Positions 53,400 to 63,478 are shown, counted from the stretch's first letter. The stretch: 64,000 bases of DNA from DATAGF01 sp963835685 (GCA_963835685.1 CAWIGI010000012.1:1-64000), one strand, 5' to 3'. Notes: generated by a model from the letters alone, not told the origin. Numbers and translations are program-made.

Positions 53400-55295
53400 T
53401 CAGGACGGGGGCGCCGTGCCCGGGGCGAGGACGGCGGCGAGCTCCTCCAGGATGACGGGGTCGTCGATCGTGCTCGGCACGATGTAGGTCCGGCCGTCGG
53501 CGATGTCGCGCATCGTCCGGCGCAGGATCTTGCCGCTGCGGGTCTTCGGGAGCCGCGCGACCACCTCGACCCGCCTGAGGCTGGCCACCGCGCCCACCTC
53601 GCTGCGGACGATCTGGACCAGCTCGGCCTGGACGTCGGCCTCGTCCCGCTCGGCGCCGGCCTTGAGCACGACGAGGCCGACCGGCACCTGGCCCTTGAGC
53701 TCGTCGGCGACGCCGATGACCGCGCACTCGGCCACGTCCGCGTGGGTGGCCAGGGCCGCCTCCAGCGCCCCGGTGGACAGGCGATGCCCGGCGACGTTGA
53801 GCACGTCGTCCGTGCGCCCCATGACGTACAGGTAGCCGTCTTCGTCGAAATGGCCGCCGTCGCCGGTGAGGTAGTGGCCCTCGTAGGCCGACAGGTAGGA
53901 GTCGGTGAAGCGCGCGTCGTCCCGCCACAGGGTCGGCAGCGCGCCCGGGGGCAGGGGCAGGCGGATCACCACCGCGCCGTCGACGCCGGCCGGCGCGGGG
54001 CGGCCGGCCTCGTCGACGACCCGCACGTCCCAGCCCGGGACCGGCTTGGTGGGCGATCCCGGCTTCACGGGGAGCGGCTCGAGGCCCATGCAGTTCGCCG
54101 CGATCGGCCAGCCGGTCTCCGTCTGCCACCAGTGGTCGATCACCGGGATGTCGAGCAGGTCGCTCGCCCAGTGGTAGGTGTCCGGATCGAGGCGCTCGCC
54201 GGCGAGGAAGAGGCAGCGGAACCGCGACAGGTCGTGGCCGGCCAGCAGCTCGCCCCGGGGGTCCTCCTTCTTGATCGCGCGGAACGCCGTCGGGGCGGTG
54301 AAGAGCGCTCTCACGTCGTGCTCGGCGATCACGCGCCAGAAGGCGCCGGCGTCCGGCGTCCCGACCGGCTTGCCCTCGTAGAGGACGGTCGTGCAGCCGG
54401 CGAGGAGCGGCGCGTACACGATGTAGGAGTGGCCGACGACCCAGCCGATGTCGGAGGCGGCCCAGAAGGCCTCCCCCGGCCCGGTCGCGTAGATCTTCTC
54501 CATCGACCAGCGCAGCGCCACCGCGTGGCCGCCGTTGTCGCGCACCACGCCCTTCGGTGACGCCGTCGTGCCCGAGGTGTAGAGCACGTAGAGGGGGTCG
54601 GTCGCGGCCACCGGGACGCAGGCCGCGGGCTCGGCGCCGTCGAGGGCCTCGCCCCATTCCAGGTCGCGGCCGGGCACGAGCTCGGCCGGGGCCTGCGGCC
54701 GCTGCAGGACGATGCAGCGGGCCGGCGGATGCTCCGCCATCTCGAGCGCCGCGTTCAGCAGCGGCATGTACTCGATGACCCGCTGGACCTCGACGCCGCA
54801 CGACGCGGTGACCACCAGGACCGGCCGCGCGTCGTCGATCCGCGCCGCCAGCTCGCGGGCCGCGAAGCCGCCGAAGACCACCGAGTGGACGGCGCCGATG
54901 CGGGCGCAGGCCAGCATCGCCTCGACCGCCTCGGGGACCATCGGCATGTAGATGACGACGGTGTCGCCGGCGCCCACGCCCAGCCGGCGCATCGCCCCCG
55001 CGACCCGCGCCACCCGGTCGCGCAGCTCGCCGTAGGTGAACGACCGCACCTCCCCCGTGACCGGCGAGTCGTGGATCAGCGCCGCCTGCCCGGCCCGCCC
55101 GCCGTCGGCGTGGCGGTCGAGGGCGTTGTGACAGGTGTTGAGGACGCCGTCCGGGAACCAGCGGTAGAGCGGCGCCGCCGAGTCGTCGAGCGCCCGGGTC
55201 GGGGCGCGCTCCCAGTCGATGGCGCCCGCGGCCTCGAGCCAGAAGCCCTCCGGGTCCTCCAGGCTGCGCCGGTACTGCTGCTCGTACGCCCCCAC
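53400..55295 (-). CDS. prpE: Propionyl/acetyl-CoA synthetase-like AMP-forming ligase
   Basis: A 631-residue ANL-superfamily acyl-CoA ligase of the AcsA/PrpE type. ACAS_N (YEQQYRRSLEDPEGFWLEAA), the ATP motif LYVLYTSGTTASPKGVVRDN, WWQTETGWPI, YLTGDGGHFDEDGYLYVMGR and the final LPKTRSGKILRRTMRDIA with its catalytic Lys are all present. The DNGGHAVAL sequence after the P-loop is typical of propionyl-CoA synthetases. It follows the AMP-binding gene on the same strand. Converts short acids to CoA esters. Confidence 0.9.
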   Translation of the reverse strand: MGAYEQQYRRSLEDPEGFWLEAAGAIDWERAPTRALDDSAAPLYRWFPDGVLNTCHNALDRHADGGRAGQAALIHDSPVTGEVRSFTYGELRDRVARVAGAMRRLGVGAGDTVVIYMPMVPEAVEAMLACARIGAVHSVVFGGFAARELAARIDDARPVLVVTASCGVEVQRVIEYMPLLNAALEMAEHPPARCIVLQRPQAPAELVPGRDLEWGEALDGAEPAACVPVAATDPLYVLYTSGTTASPKGVVRDNGGHAVALRWSMEKIYATGPGEAFWAASDIGWVVGHSYIVYAPLLAGCTTVLYEGKPVGTPDAGAFWRVIAEHDVRALFTAPTAFRAIKKEDPRGELLAGHDLSRFRCLFLAGERLDPDTYHWASDLLDIPVIDHWWQTETGWPIAANCMGLEPLPVKPGSPTKPVPGWDVRVVDEAGRPAPAGVDGAVVIRLPLPPGALPTLWRDDARFTDSYLSAYEGHYLTGDGGHFDEDGYLYVMGRTDDVLNVAGHRLSTGALEAALATHADVAECAVIGVADELKGQVPVGLVVLKAGAERDEADVQAELVQIVRSEVGAVASLRRVEVVARLPKTRSGKILRRTMRDIADGRTYIVPSTIDDPVILEELAAVLAPGTAPPS

Positions 55296-55313
55296 GTGGG
55301 GCCCCCTTCCGCG

Positions 55314-56906
55314 CTAGTTGATCCTCCGGTCGTGCCCCGCCCACTCCTGCTCGCGCAGGAGCACCTTGCGCACCTTTCCGGTGGAGGTGCGCGGCAGCTC
55401 GTCGACCATCTCGAAGACGTCGGGGCACTTGTAGCCGGCCAGCAGGCCGCGCACGTGGGCCCGCAGGTCGTCCGGGGCCGCCACGCCATCCGGGCGCAGC
55501 ACCACGAAGGCCTTCGGCCGCTCGCCCCAGCGATCGTCGGGCACCCCCACGACGGCGGCCTCGAGGACCGCCGGGTGGCTCACGATCGCCTGCTCCACCT
55601 CGATGGTGGAGATGTTCTCGCCCCCCGAGATGACGACGTCCTTCGCGCGGTCGCGGAGCTCGACGTAGCCGTCGACGTGCCACACGCCCAGGTCGCCCGA
55701 GTGGAACACGCCGCCCCGGAACGCCTCGGCCGTCGCCGCCGCGTCGTCGTGGTAGCCCTTCATGACGTTGTTGCCGGACATGACGATCTCCCCCACCGCG
55801 ACGCCGTCGCGGGGCACGTCGCGCCCGGCCTCGTCCACCACCCGGATCGGGTCGGCCATCACCATCGCCACGCCCTGGCGCGCGAGCAGGCGCGCACGCG
55901 TCCCGGCCTCCTCGTCCTCCCAGCCCACCTGCCACTGACACACCGTGTGGGGCCCGTAGGTCTCCGTGAGGCCGTAGACGTGCACGACCCGGGCGCCGAG
56001 CGCCTCGGTCTGGGCGAGGATCGTCGGGCTCGGCGGGGCGGCGGCGGTCATCACGACCAGCTCGCGCTCGAGCGGATGCGCCTCGGGCGCGTTCACCAGC
56101 AGCGACAGGACGGCCGGCGCCCCGCACATGTGGGTCACCCCCTCGTCGTCGATCAGCCGCCAGATCGCGTCGCCGCGCACGGCGCGCAGGCAGATCTGGG
56201 CGCCGCCCGCCGCGGCGATCGCCCACGGGTGGCACCAGCCGTTGCAGTGGAACATCGGCAGGGTCCACAGGTACACCGTGCCGGGGCCGTGGCCGGCGGT
56301 GATGTTCTCGCCCAGGGCGTTCAGGTACGCCCCCCGGTGGGTGTACATCACGCCCTTCGGCGCGCCCGTGGTGCCGGAGGTGTAGTTGATCGAGATCGTG
56401 GCGTCCTCGTCGGCGACCCGCCACGGCAGGGGCTCGTCGGAGCCGCGCGCGGCGAACTCCGCGTAGCTCGTGCCGGGCGGCGTCGCCTCCGCGGGGTCGC
56501 CGGCCCAGACGACCTCGCCCACGGGGCCGAGGCGGTCGATGACCGGCGCGACGGTCCCGCTCAGCTCGGTGTCGGCGACCAGCAGGCGCGAGCCCGAGTG
56601 CGCGCAGATCGCCCGCACCTCCTCCGGGGCGAGGCGGGTGTTGATCGCGACCAGGACGGCGCCCGCCAGCGGGGCGGCGAAATGCGCGACGAGCAGGGCC
56701 CGCGAGTTGGGGCACAGGTAGGCGACGCGGTCCCCCGGGCCCACCCCCGACGCGCGCAGCGCCTGGGCGGCCCGCGTCACCTCGCCGGCCAGCTCCGCGT
56801 AGGTGATGCGCTCGTCGCCGTCGACCACGGCGACCCTGTCCGCGAAGACCGACGCCGAGCGTTCGAGGAACGCCAGCGGTGTGAGCTGGGTGATGTGGAC
56901 CGGCAC
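55314..56906 (-). CDS. Medium/long-chain fatty acyl-CoA synthetase (AMP-forming)
   Basis: A 530-residue ANL ligase. It shows TISINYTSGTTGAPKGVMYT, MFHCNGWCHPWAIAA, HVYGLTETYGPHTVCQWQ, FHSGDLGVWHVDGYVELRDR and LPRTSTGKVRKVLLRE with the catalytic Lys. The FHCNGW motif places it near fatty-acyl or aryl-CoA ligases related to AlkK and cinnamate-CoA ligase-type enzymes. GTG start at 56906 (VPVHITQLTPLAFLER). Eighteen bases upstream of the propionyl-type ligase, so probably one operon. Confidence 0.9.
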   Translation of the reverse strand: MPVHITQLTPLAFLERSASVFADRVAVVDGDERITYAELAGEVTRAAQALRASGVGPGDRVAYLCPNSRALLVAHFAAPLAGAVLVAINTRLAPEEVRAICAHSGSRLLVADTELSGTVAPVIDRLGPVGEVVWAGDPAEATPPGTSYAEFAARGSDEPLPWRVADEDATISINYTSGTTGAPKGVMYTHRGAYLNALGENITAGHGPGTVYLWTLPMFHCNGWCHPWAIAAAGGAQICLRAVRGDAIWRLIDDEGVTHMCGAPAVLSLLVNAPEAHPLERELVVMTAAAPPSPTILAQTEALGARVVHVYGLTETYGPHTVCQWQVGWEDEEAGTRARLLARQGVAMVMADPIRVVDEAGRDVPRDGVAVGEIVMSGNNVMKGYHDDAAATAEAFRGGVFHSGDLGVWHVDGYVELRDRAKDVVISGGENISTIEVEQAIVSHPAVLEAAVVGVPDDRWGERPKAFVVLRPDGVAAPDDLRAHVRGLLAGYKCPDVFEMVDELPRTSTGKVRKVLLREQEWAGHDRRIN

Positions 56907-57182
56907 AGGGGGATCACACCGGCCGGTCGGCGGCCCCGTCAAGCGCCGCCGGGTTGAGGGGGCCGCCAGCCGGGTAGGAAGAGACCGTGCCCGAGCGTCG
57001 CGGCAGCGCGGGCGACGAGCCGGGGGCGCCGACGGCCGTCGAGCCGCCTCCGGTCGCGGCGGCACGGCCCGCCTCGCCGGAGCGGGTCGTGTGCGCCGCG
57101 CTGCCCGCGCCGGACGCGCCCGTCGGCGGCTAACCTGGGCCACCGCCGCGGCCGCGGCGGGGCCACGCAGCCGGAGGACAGG

Positions 57183-57551
57183 GTGGAGGCGCGCCTGCTC
57201 GAGTCCGTCTTCCCGACGGACACCAACCCGCAGGGGAACCTGTTCGGGGGCACGCTGGTCTCGTGGATGGACAAGGCCGCCGGCTACGCGGCGATGAGAC
57301 GGGCGCGCAGCACCGTCGTGACCGCGGCGATCGACGACATCGCCTTCCGGGTGCCGATCCTGCAGGGCGACCTGGTCGAGGTCGCTGCGCGCGTGATCGA
57401 GGTCGGCCGCACGAGCATGCGCGTGCGGGTGGAGGTGCGCAAGGAGAGCCTGGTCGACGGCACCGCCGAGCTCTGCACGGTGGGGCACTTCACGCTGGTC
57501 GCGATGGGCCCCGACCGGCGCCCGACGCCGGTGCCACCCGAGGAGGGCTGA
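57183..57551 (+). CDS. Hotdog-fold acyl-CoA thioesterase
   Basis: A 122-residue 4HBT/BFIT-type thioesterase. PTDTNPQGNLFGGTLVSWMD carries the catalytic Asn/Gly region and the Asp at D30; IDDIAFRVPILQGDLVEV and GRTSMRVRVEVRKE complete the fold. GTG start after an AGGACAGG site. It is divergent from the acyl-CoA ligases and precedes an MFS transporter by 38 bases. It could recycle CoA from the esters made by its neighbours. Confidence 0.9.
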   Translation: MEARLLESVFPTDTNPQGNLFGGTLVSWMDKAAGYAAMRRARSTVVTAAIDDIAFRVPILQGDLVEVAARVIEVGRTSMRVRVEVRKESLVDGTAELCTVGHFTLVAMGPDRRPTPVPPEEG

Positions 57552-57589
57552 CGGCGCAGCCGGGGCCCACGGCGACGGCCGGGCCGCCG

Positions 57590-59056
57590 GTGCGCTACCG
57601 GAGCAGCCGCGGGCGCCTCGTGCTGCTGGCCACCGTCCTGGGGTCCGGGATGGCGTTCCTCGACGCGACGGTCGTCAACGTCGCGCTGCCCAGCATCGGC
57701 GAGGACCTCGACGCGAGCCTCGCGGAGCTGCAGTGGACGGTCAACGCGTACGCGCTCACGCTGGCGGGCCTCATCCTGATCGGCGGGTCGCTGGGGGACC
57801 ACCTCGGCCGGCGGCGGGTCTTCGTGTGGGGGGTCGGCTGGTTTGCGATCGCGTCGCTGCTCTGCGCCGTCGCCCCCACGGTCGAGGCCCTGATCGTCGC
57901 GCGCGCGGTCCAGGGGGTCGGAGCGGCCCTCCTCACCCCGGGCAGCCTGGCGATCCTCGAGGCGGTCTTCCACCCCGAGGACCGCGGGGCCGCGATCGGC
58001 GCCTGGTCGGGGCTCGCCGGGGTCTCGACGGCGATCGGACCCTTCCTGGGAGGCTGGCTCGTGGAGGCGGTGTCGTGGCGCCTGATCTTCGTCATCAACC
58101 TCCCCCTGGCCGCCGTCGTGCTGTGGGCGGCGCGCAGGATCCCCGAGACGTACAACCCCGAGGTGCGCGGCCAGCGCCTCGACTGGGCCGGCGCCGCTCT
58201 GACCGCGTTCGGCCTCGCGGGCGTCACCTACGCGCTGACGGAGGGCGACGCGTCCGGCTGGACCGACCCCACGGTCGTGACGCTCGGGACCCTCGGCCTG
58301 GCGGCGCTTGCGGCCTTCCTGGCCGTGGAGGCCCGCGGGAGCCATCCGATGGTGCCGCTCGACATCTTCCGAAACCGGCTGTTCTCCGCTGCGAACGCGA
58401 TGACCTTCATCGTCTACGCGGCCCTGGCGGGCGCCCTCTTCCTGCTGCCCATCCAGCTGCAGCAGGTGGTCGGCTACTCGCCCCTGCAGGCCGGATCGGC
58501 GTTGATCCCCATGACGATCGTGATGCTCCTGCTGTCGTCGTGGGCGGGCCGCCTCGCGCAGCGGATCGGCCCGCGGCTGCCCATGGGGCTGGGCCCGATC
58601 ATCGCGGCCGCCGGCCTCGCGCTGCTCACGCGGGTGGGGCCGGACGCGTCGTACGTCGCCGACGTCCTCCCGGCCGTGCTCGTGTTCGGCCTGGGCCTCG
58701 CGGTGACCGTCGCGCCGCTGAACGTGACCGTCCTGGGCGCGGCCGGCGAGGAGCGGGCCGGGATCGCCTCGGCCATCAACAACGCCGTGGCCCGCGTGGG
58801 GGCCCTGCTCGCCGTGGCCGTGATCCCGCTCGCGGCGGGCATCTCGGGCGACGACTACCTCGTGCCCGAGGCCTTCGACGAGGGCTTCCAGACCGGCCTC
58901 TGGATCTGCGCAGCCGCCTGCGCGGCCGGCGGCGTCCTGGCGCTCGCGACGATCCGGCGGCCGGAGGCGGCGCCGCGCGCGCCGGCGCCGGCCCATTGCT
59001 GCATCAGCGGGCCGCCTCCCGAGCTGCCGCTCGAGGCGCCGCCCGCGGCCGGCTGA
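57590..59056 (+). CDS. DHA2-family MFS transporter
   Basis: A 488-residue 14-helix exporter. Motifs: GMAFLDATVVNVALPSIGED, WTVNAYALTLAGLILIGGSL, GDHLGRRRVFVWG (motif A) and STAIGPFLGGWLVE (motif C). GTG at 57590 is the first plausible in-frame start after the thioesterase stop. The C-terminal tail is Pro/Ala-rich with CCISG. Likely proton-coupled drug or metabolite efflux; substrate unknown. Confidence 0.9.
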   Translation: MRYRSSRGRLVLLATVLGSGMAFLDATVVNVALPSIGEDLDASLAELQWTVNAYALTLAGLILIGGSLGDHLGRRRVFVWGVGWFAIASLLCAVAPTVEALIVARAVQGVGAALLTPGSLAILEAVFHPEDRGAAIGAWSGLAGVSTAIGPFLGGWLVEAVSWRLIFVINLPLAAVVLWAARRIPETYNPEVRGQRLDWAGAALTAFGLAGVTYALTEGDASGWTDPTVVTLGTLGLAALAAFLAVEARGSHPMVPLDIFRNRLFSAANAMTFIVYAALAGALFLLPIQLQQVVGYSPLQAGSALIPMTIVMLLLSSWAGRLAQRIGPRLPMGLGPIIAAAGLALLTRVGPDASYVADVLPAVLVFGLGLAVTVAPLNVTVLGAAGEERAGIASAINNAVARVGALLAVAVIPLAAGISGDDYLVPEAFDEGFQTGLWICAAACAAGGVLALATIRRPEAAPRAPAPAHCCISGPPPELPLEAPPAAG

Positions 59057-59231
59057 CCGGCTCGCATCGAGTCGGTCGGCGCGCCGCGCAGGTCCCCCAC
59101 CGGCGGCGCACCGACTCGACCGCGTTCCCGCAGGCCCAAAGGCACTTCGGGCGCCGATCACTCTTTCCCTCTTTGACTGAAGAAATCCTGAACGCTCGCC
59201 CCGGAGCGTCTCATGAGGCGATACTGGCGCC

Positions 59232-59903
59232 ATGCTGTCGCCTCTGGTGCTGGTGGTGGAGGACGACGCCGCCCTGCGCTCCGTGCTGTCCCGCGGCCTC
59301 CGCGAGGAGGGCTTCCGCTGCGAGGTCGTCGCCACCGGGGCCCAGCTGCTCGAGCGCGTCCCGGTCGCCCGTCCCGACGTGCTCGTGGTCGATATCGGCC
59401 TCCCCGACTGCGACGGGCGGGACGCGTGCCAGGCCCTGCGGGCCCAGGGGGTCGAGGCCCCGGTGCTGTTCCTGACGGCCCGCGACGCCCTGGTGGACCG
59501 GCTGGCGGGGTTCGAGGCCGGGGGCGACGACTACGTGGCCAAGCCCTTCTCGCTCGACGAGCTGGTCGCCCGCCTCCGGGCCCTCGTGCGGCGCGGCCCG
59601 GGTGGGGCGGCGCCGACGCGCGTGGGCGGCGTGACCCTCGACCCCGCGCTCCACGCGCTGGTGTCGGGGGAGCAGCGGGTGCGGGTGACGCCGACCGAGT
59701 TCCGCATCGCGGCGGCGCTGTTCGCGCGGCCCGGGGAGGCGGTGCGGCGGCGTGAGCTCATCCGCGTGGGCTGGCCTCGAGGCGCGATCGTCAACGAGAA
59801 CACGCTGGACGCGTACATCGCCCGCCTGCGGCGCAAGCTGCGAAGCCTCCCCGACGCGCCCGAGCTCGAGACCGTGCACGGCGTCGGCTACGCGATCCGG
59901 TGA
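59232..59903 (+). CDS. OmpR/PhoB-family response regulator
   Basis: A 223-residue regulator. The receiver domain has VVEDDAALRSVLSRGLREEG (acidic pocket), LVVDIGLPDCDG with the phospho-acceptor Asp, FLTAR and the Lys in YVAKPFSLDEL. The C-terminal winged helix shows VTPTEFRIAAALFARPGEAV and NTLDAYIARLRRKLR. The kinase start overlaps its stop (GTGA). A TTGACT element near 59173 may be part of its promoter. Confidence 0.93.
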   Translation: MLSPLVLVVEDDAALRSVLSRGLREEGFRCEVVATGAQLLERVPVARPDVLVVDIGLPDCDGRDACQALRAQGVEAPVLFLTARDALVDRLAGFEAGGDDYVAKPFSLDELVARLRALVRRGPGGAAPTRVGGVTLDPALHALVSGEQRVRVTPTEFRIAAALFARPGEAVRRRELIRVGWPRGAIVNENTLDAYIARLRRKLRSLPDAPELETVHGVGYAIR

Positions 59904-61255
59904 GCTGGATCCGCACACCGCGGGCGCTCCGGACGCGGCTCCTGCTCGCGATCGTGCTGGGCGTCGGGGCTGGACTGGTGGCCGGCACGGTCGGGTTCAA
60001 CGTCCTGGTCGCCAGGAGCCTCTCGAACGACGCCGACGAGATCCTCCAGGCGCGGGCCACGGGTGAGCGGGCGAACCTCACGATCGAGGACGGTCGCATC
60101 GTCGCGCCGGAGCCCCCGGCGGCCGCCACGATCGAGACGCGCGCCTGGGTGTTCCAGGGGCGGACGGCGGTCCAGAGCCCGCCGGTGACCGCCGAGCTCG
60201 AGCGGCAGGCGACCGCGCTGGCCGGAGGCCCGGAGCGCAGCGTCAACGTGGCCGAGGACGTCCGCCTCTTCGCGCTTCCCGTCACGGCCGACGGCCGTCG
60301 GGTGGGCACCGTCGTGGCGGGCCTCTCGCTCGAGCCCTACCAGCGCACCCAGGTCATCGCCCTGATCTCCTCGATCGCCCTCGCGTGCGCGCTGCTCGCC
60401 GCCGTCGCGCTGGCATCGGCCGCGATCCTCCGCGCAGCGCTCCGGCCCGTGGCGAGGATGACCGAGGACGCCGAGCGCTGGAGCGAGCGCGACCTCGACG
60501 AGCGCTTCGCGGTCGGCCCGGCGCACGACGAGATCTCGCGCCTCGCCGCGACGCTCGACGGGCTGCTCGACCGCCTGGCGGCGAGCGTTCGCCGCGAGCG
60601 CCGCCTCACGGCCGAGGTCTCGCACGAGCTGCGCACGCCGTTGGCCCAGATCCAGGCCGAGGTCGATCTCGCCCTGCGCCGCAAGCGGAGGCCCGACGAG
60701 TACGAGCGTGCGCTGGAGGAGATCCGCGCCAGCGCGCAGAGGATCGGCGCCACGATCGAGACCCTCCTGGCCACCGCCCGCCAGGACGGCCGGCTGCCCC
60801 GTGGCACCGGCGACGTGGCGGAGGCCGCCTCGCGGGTGGCCGGCGAGGTCGGACCGCCCGCCGGCGGGCGGCCCGTCGTCGTGCGCGTCGATCCCACCAT
60901 CGAGAGCGCGCGGGCGGGCGTCGAGCCCGAGGTGATCGAGCGGATCCTGCACCCCGTCATCGAGAACGCCTGCCGCCACGCGCGCGGGGAGGTGCGGGTG
61001 GGCGTCACGGCCGAGAACGGCGACGTCACCGTGACCGTCGCCGACGACGGCCCGGGCGTGCCGGAGGGCGACCGCGAGCGCATCTTCGAGCCGGGCGTCC
61101 GGGTCGGCGGCGACGGTCACGGCTCGTCCAGCCCCGCGGGCGGGGCCGGCCTCGGCCTCCCCCTCGCGCGGCGCCTCGCCCGCGCCGCAGGAGGCGACGT
61201 CCACGCCGAGCCGGGCACCGGCGGCCGCTTCACGATCCGGCTCCCCTCCGCCTGA
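59900..61255 (+). CDS. Sensor histidine kinase
   Basis: A 451-residue membrane sensor kinase. The first helix is TRLLLAIVLGVGAGLVAGTV, an extracytoplasmic domain spans about 35-145, and the second helix is VIALISSIALACALLAAVAL. HAMP follows, then the H-box SHELRTPLAQIQAEVDLAL with the phosphorylated His, and ATPase boxes HPVIENACRHARG (N), DDGPGVPEGDRERIFE (G1) and GGAGLGLPLARRLA (G2). GTG start overlaps the regulator stop. The signal sensed is unknown. Confidence 0.93.
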   Translation: MSWIRTPRALRTRLLLAIVLGVGAGLVAGTVGFNVLVARSLSNDADEILQARATGERANLTIEDGRIVAPEPPAAATIETRAWVFQGRTAVQSPPVTAELERQATALAGGPERSVNVAEDVRLFALPVTADGRRVGTVVAGLSLEPYQRTQVIALISSIALACALLAAVALASAAILRAALRPVARMTEDAERWSERDLDERFAVGPAHDEISRLAATLDGLLDRLAASVRRERRLTAEVSHELRTPLAQIQAEVDLALRRKRRPDEYERALEEIRASAQRIGATIETLLATARQDGRLPRGTGDVAEAASRVAGEVGPPAGGRPVVVRVDPTIESARAGVEPEVIERILHPVIENACRHARGEVRVGVTAENGDVTVTVADDGPGVPEGDRERIFEPGVRVGGDGHGSSSPAGGAGLGLPLARRLARAAGGDVHAEPGTGGRFTIRLPSA

Positions 61256-61570
61256 GCCGTCCACCGCCCTGATAGGGGCGGGCAACGCCCGGGAGGGAGG
61301 GCCCTGAGCGGAACGCCCGGTGGGCCGATCACGGGCCCTGCGGGCCCGTCGAGGCCGGCCGGCCTGCGCGACTGGGGCGCGCCGGCCGGTCTCGCGTGGG
61401 AGGAGACGCCGACGGGCCGAGTCTCACCGGGCCCAGGGCGCGGTTCACCACATCTCCGGGAACGGGGGGGCGCGTCCGTCCGCGTGCCAATTGGCAGTCG
61501 CGCCCCGTGCCAATTGGCACACGGCCCAGCACGACCCCAACTCGAAGCCGGCTCACCTCGGCGGTGATCC
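61256..61570. other. Gene-free region with tandem palindromes
   Basis: No convincing gene. It contains two TGCCAATTGGCA palindromes (listed separately). The rest is GC-rich and unremarkable. Confidence 0.5.
61485..61520. promoter_or_regulatory. Tandem TGCCAATTGGCA palindromes, candidate operators
   Basis: TGCCAATTGGCA occurs at 61485-61496 and 61508-61519, 23 bases apart; the second is part of a 14-base perfect palindrome GTGCCAATTGGCAC (61507-61520). Two identical palindromes about two helical turns apart suggest a cooperative dimeric repressor. No regulator gene is adjacent; the nearest downstream start is at 61571. Confidence 0.6.
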
Positions 61571-62106
61571 GTGCTCGCGCCGGGTGCAGGCTTTCTCGTG
61601 GCGCGGAGCCTGTACAAGGGAGAGCGGCTCGGGAAGCGGCCGCCCTGCCTGATCTGCATGGGGCCGGGCCGGCGAGCGGGGGCTGCTGCATCTTCCTGGT
61701 GGGGTGTCGGTGTGGCTCTGCGCGGGCCACCGGAGCCTGAGTTCCTCCGGCGCCGGCGGGCGGGCGGGATCGTGCCGACCGTGATGCGGGCGTGGCAGGC
61801 GGCCGGGTGCATGACGCGCGGCCGTCATCGGGCTCTCGACGCGCACCTGGCACGGCTGTCGGGGCCGCCCGCACGCGACCGGCCCGGCTCCTACGCCTGG
61901 CCCGAGCTCCGGCGCGAGGCGGAGCGCCGGTTCTGCGCAGGCGAGCCGCCCGCCCGGGTGATGTCGGATCTGCGGAGCGCCGTCGCCGCCGGGCCGGCGA
62001 GGGCGCCGTCGCGGCGCACGATGATGCGCTGGTTCCGCGAGGGGCGCTGGCTCGACGATGGCGGCGGCCGGCGGTCGCGCCCGCCGGCCGGTCCGGGGGA
62101 CGGTAG
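61571..62106 (+). CDS. Possible hypothetical protein with helix-turn-helix-like end
   Basis: A GTG-started frame runs through FLVARSLYKGERLGKRPPCL and a C-terminal block WPELRREAERRFCAGEPPAR and SRRTMMRWFREGRWLDDGGG that looks like a helix-turn-helix. The frame stays open far beyond, into other genes, so the end is a guess based on loss of protein-like sequence and the next ribosome site. The gene may begin at the ATG at 61784. Low confidence. Confidence 0.3.
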
Positions 62107-62171
62107 GGTCACGAGGGACGGATCCGGACGGGTGGCCGTTCGCCTCCCCGACGCCCACGGAGGGAACCCCG

Positions 62172-62399
62172 ATGTGCGGACAGTGCTATGCGACGGGGGC
62201 CGCGGCGGGCGAGGCGGCGATGCTGATCGGCGCCCCGGTGGCCTACGCCGTCTACCGGCGGGCGCGGCGCGCGCTGGGCCTTGCGGACACCGCCGTCGCG
62301 CCTCAGACGGGCGCGGGAAAGCCCAGGAAGGGGTACCGCCCGACGCCGGGCGCGGCCATCGGCCGGCCGATGTCGCTCCACGGCGCGCCGAACCCGTAG
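62172..62399 (+). CDS. Small hypothetical protein
   Basis: A 75-residue frame, MCGQCYATGAAAGEAAMLIG, followed by APVAYAVYRRARRALGLA. It has a Cys-x-x-Cys near the start and a short hydrophobic segment. A GGAGGG site lies nine bases before the ATG. No family recognised. Confidence 0.45.
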   Translation: MCGQCYATGAAAGEAAMLIGAPVAYAVYRRARRALGLADTAVAPQTGAGKPRKGYRPTPGAAIGRPMSLHGAPNP

Positions 62400-62430
62400 C
62401 CAGCGGCCCGCTCGTCGCGAGAAGCCACGG

Positions 62431-63379
62431 TCACGGGATCACGACGAGCTTGTCGCCGCCGGCGCCCGAGGACGCCAGCCGCGACCACGCGCCCGCGGCT
62501 TCCGCGAGCGGGACCTCGACGAGGCTCATCGAGACGGCCCCCCGGACCGCGGCCTCGGCCAGGTCGCCGTACGCGGAGGCGACGTCGGCCGGGTCCTCGC
62601 TGAAGACCGAGAAGCCGCGCAGGTCGAGCCGCTTGCCGCGCAAGCGGGCCGGCGGCGACCTCGGCCACCTGGCCGGCGGCGCTCCCCACCTGCACGATCC
62701 GGCCGCCGCGCCGCAGGGCGCCGATCGCCGCCACCGCGGGCTCCCCCCAGAGGATGTCGACCACGAGGTCGGCGCCCTCGCCGCAGGCCTCGCGCAGGGC
62801 GTCCTGCAGCCCAGCGTCGGTCGGGAGCGCGACGTCCGCGCCCGCGGCGAGCGCCCGCTCTCGCCCGCCGGCGCTGCGGGCGGCGGCCACGATCCTCCCG
62901 GCGTCCCCGTCGCGGGCCGCCTGGACGGCCACCTGGCCGACCGCGCCGCCCGCCCCCAGGACGACCACGGTCTCGCCGGCATCGAGGGCCCCGCGCTCCC
63001 GAACCGGCATCCAGCCGGCCAGGCCGGCGATGCCGAGTCCCGCCGCGAGGGGGAAGCCGACCCCTGGAGGCAGGGGCACGACGGCGCTCTCGGCGACTCT
63101 GACGACCTCTGCGAGGGCACCCGTCATGGGCAGGCACCAGACCGGGGCGCCGGCCGGATGGGCGGCGGAGGAGAGCACCTCCCCGGCCGCCTCGGCGCCG
63201 GGGACGTACGGCGGGTCGGGGACGTCCATGTAGAAGCGCCCCGCTGCGATCGCGACGTCAACCGGGTTGAGCGACGCGGCCCGCACACGCACGAGCGCCC
63301 CGACGGGAGCTGGGTCCGGCTCCGGGAGGTCCGCCGGCTCGGGCACCGCCCCCGGCTCGGGCACGCGCAGCGCTCTCAC
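62431..63379 (-). CDS. Quinone-oxidoreductase-like MDR enzyme, one frameshift
   Basis: A protein of about 315 residues in the NADP-dependent MDR family. The N-terminal domain reads VRALRVPEPGAVPEPADLPE, LVRVRAASLNPVDVAIAAG and YVPGAEAAGEV; the Rossmann motif VVVLGAGGAVGQVAVQAAR is intact. The frame shifts near 62640, after which the end is LRGFSVFSEDPADVASAYGD to LASSGAGGDKLVVIP. GTG start at 63379. No zinc ligands. Single gene, divergent from the small CxxC protein. Confidence 0.8.
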
Positions 63380-63478
63380 GGCGGGGGAGGCTACCGCGCC
63401 GGGCAGGCGGAGACGCGCGCCGGATCGTTGGCCCTGGGGCCAAGGGAGGCACCGCTCGGACGCCTCACACTCGCCCCC

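Noticed and set aside
54729..56957. 742-residue forward frame over the acyl-CoA synthetases
   Set aside because: Shadow frame rich in Arg, His, Val and Asp with no domain; both minus-strand genes carry full ANL motifs.
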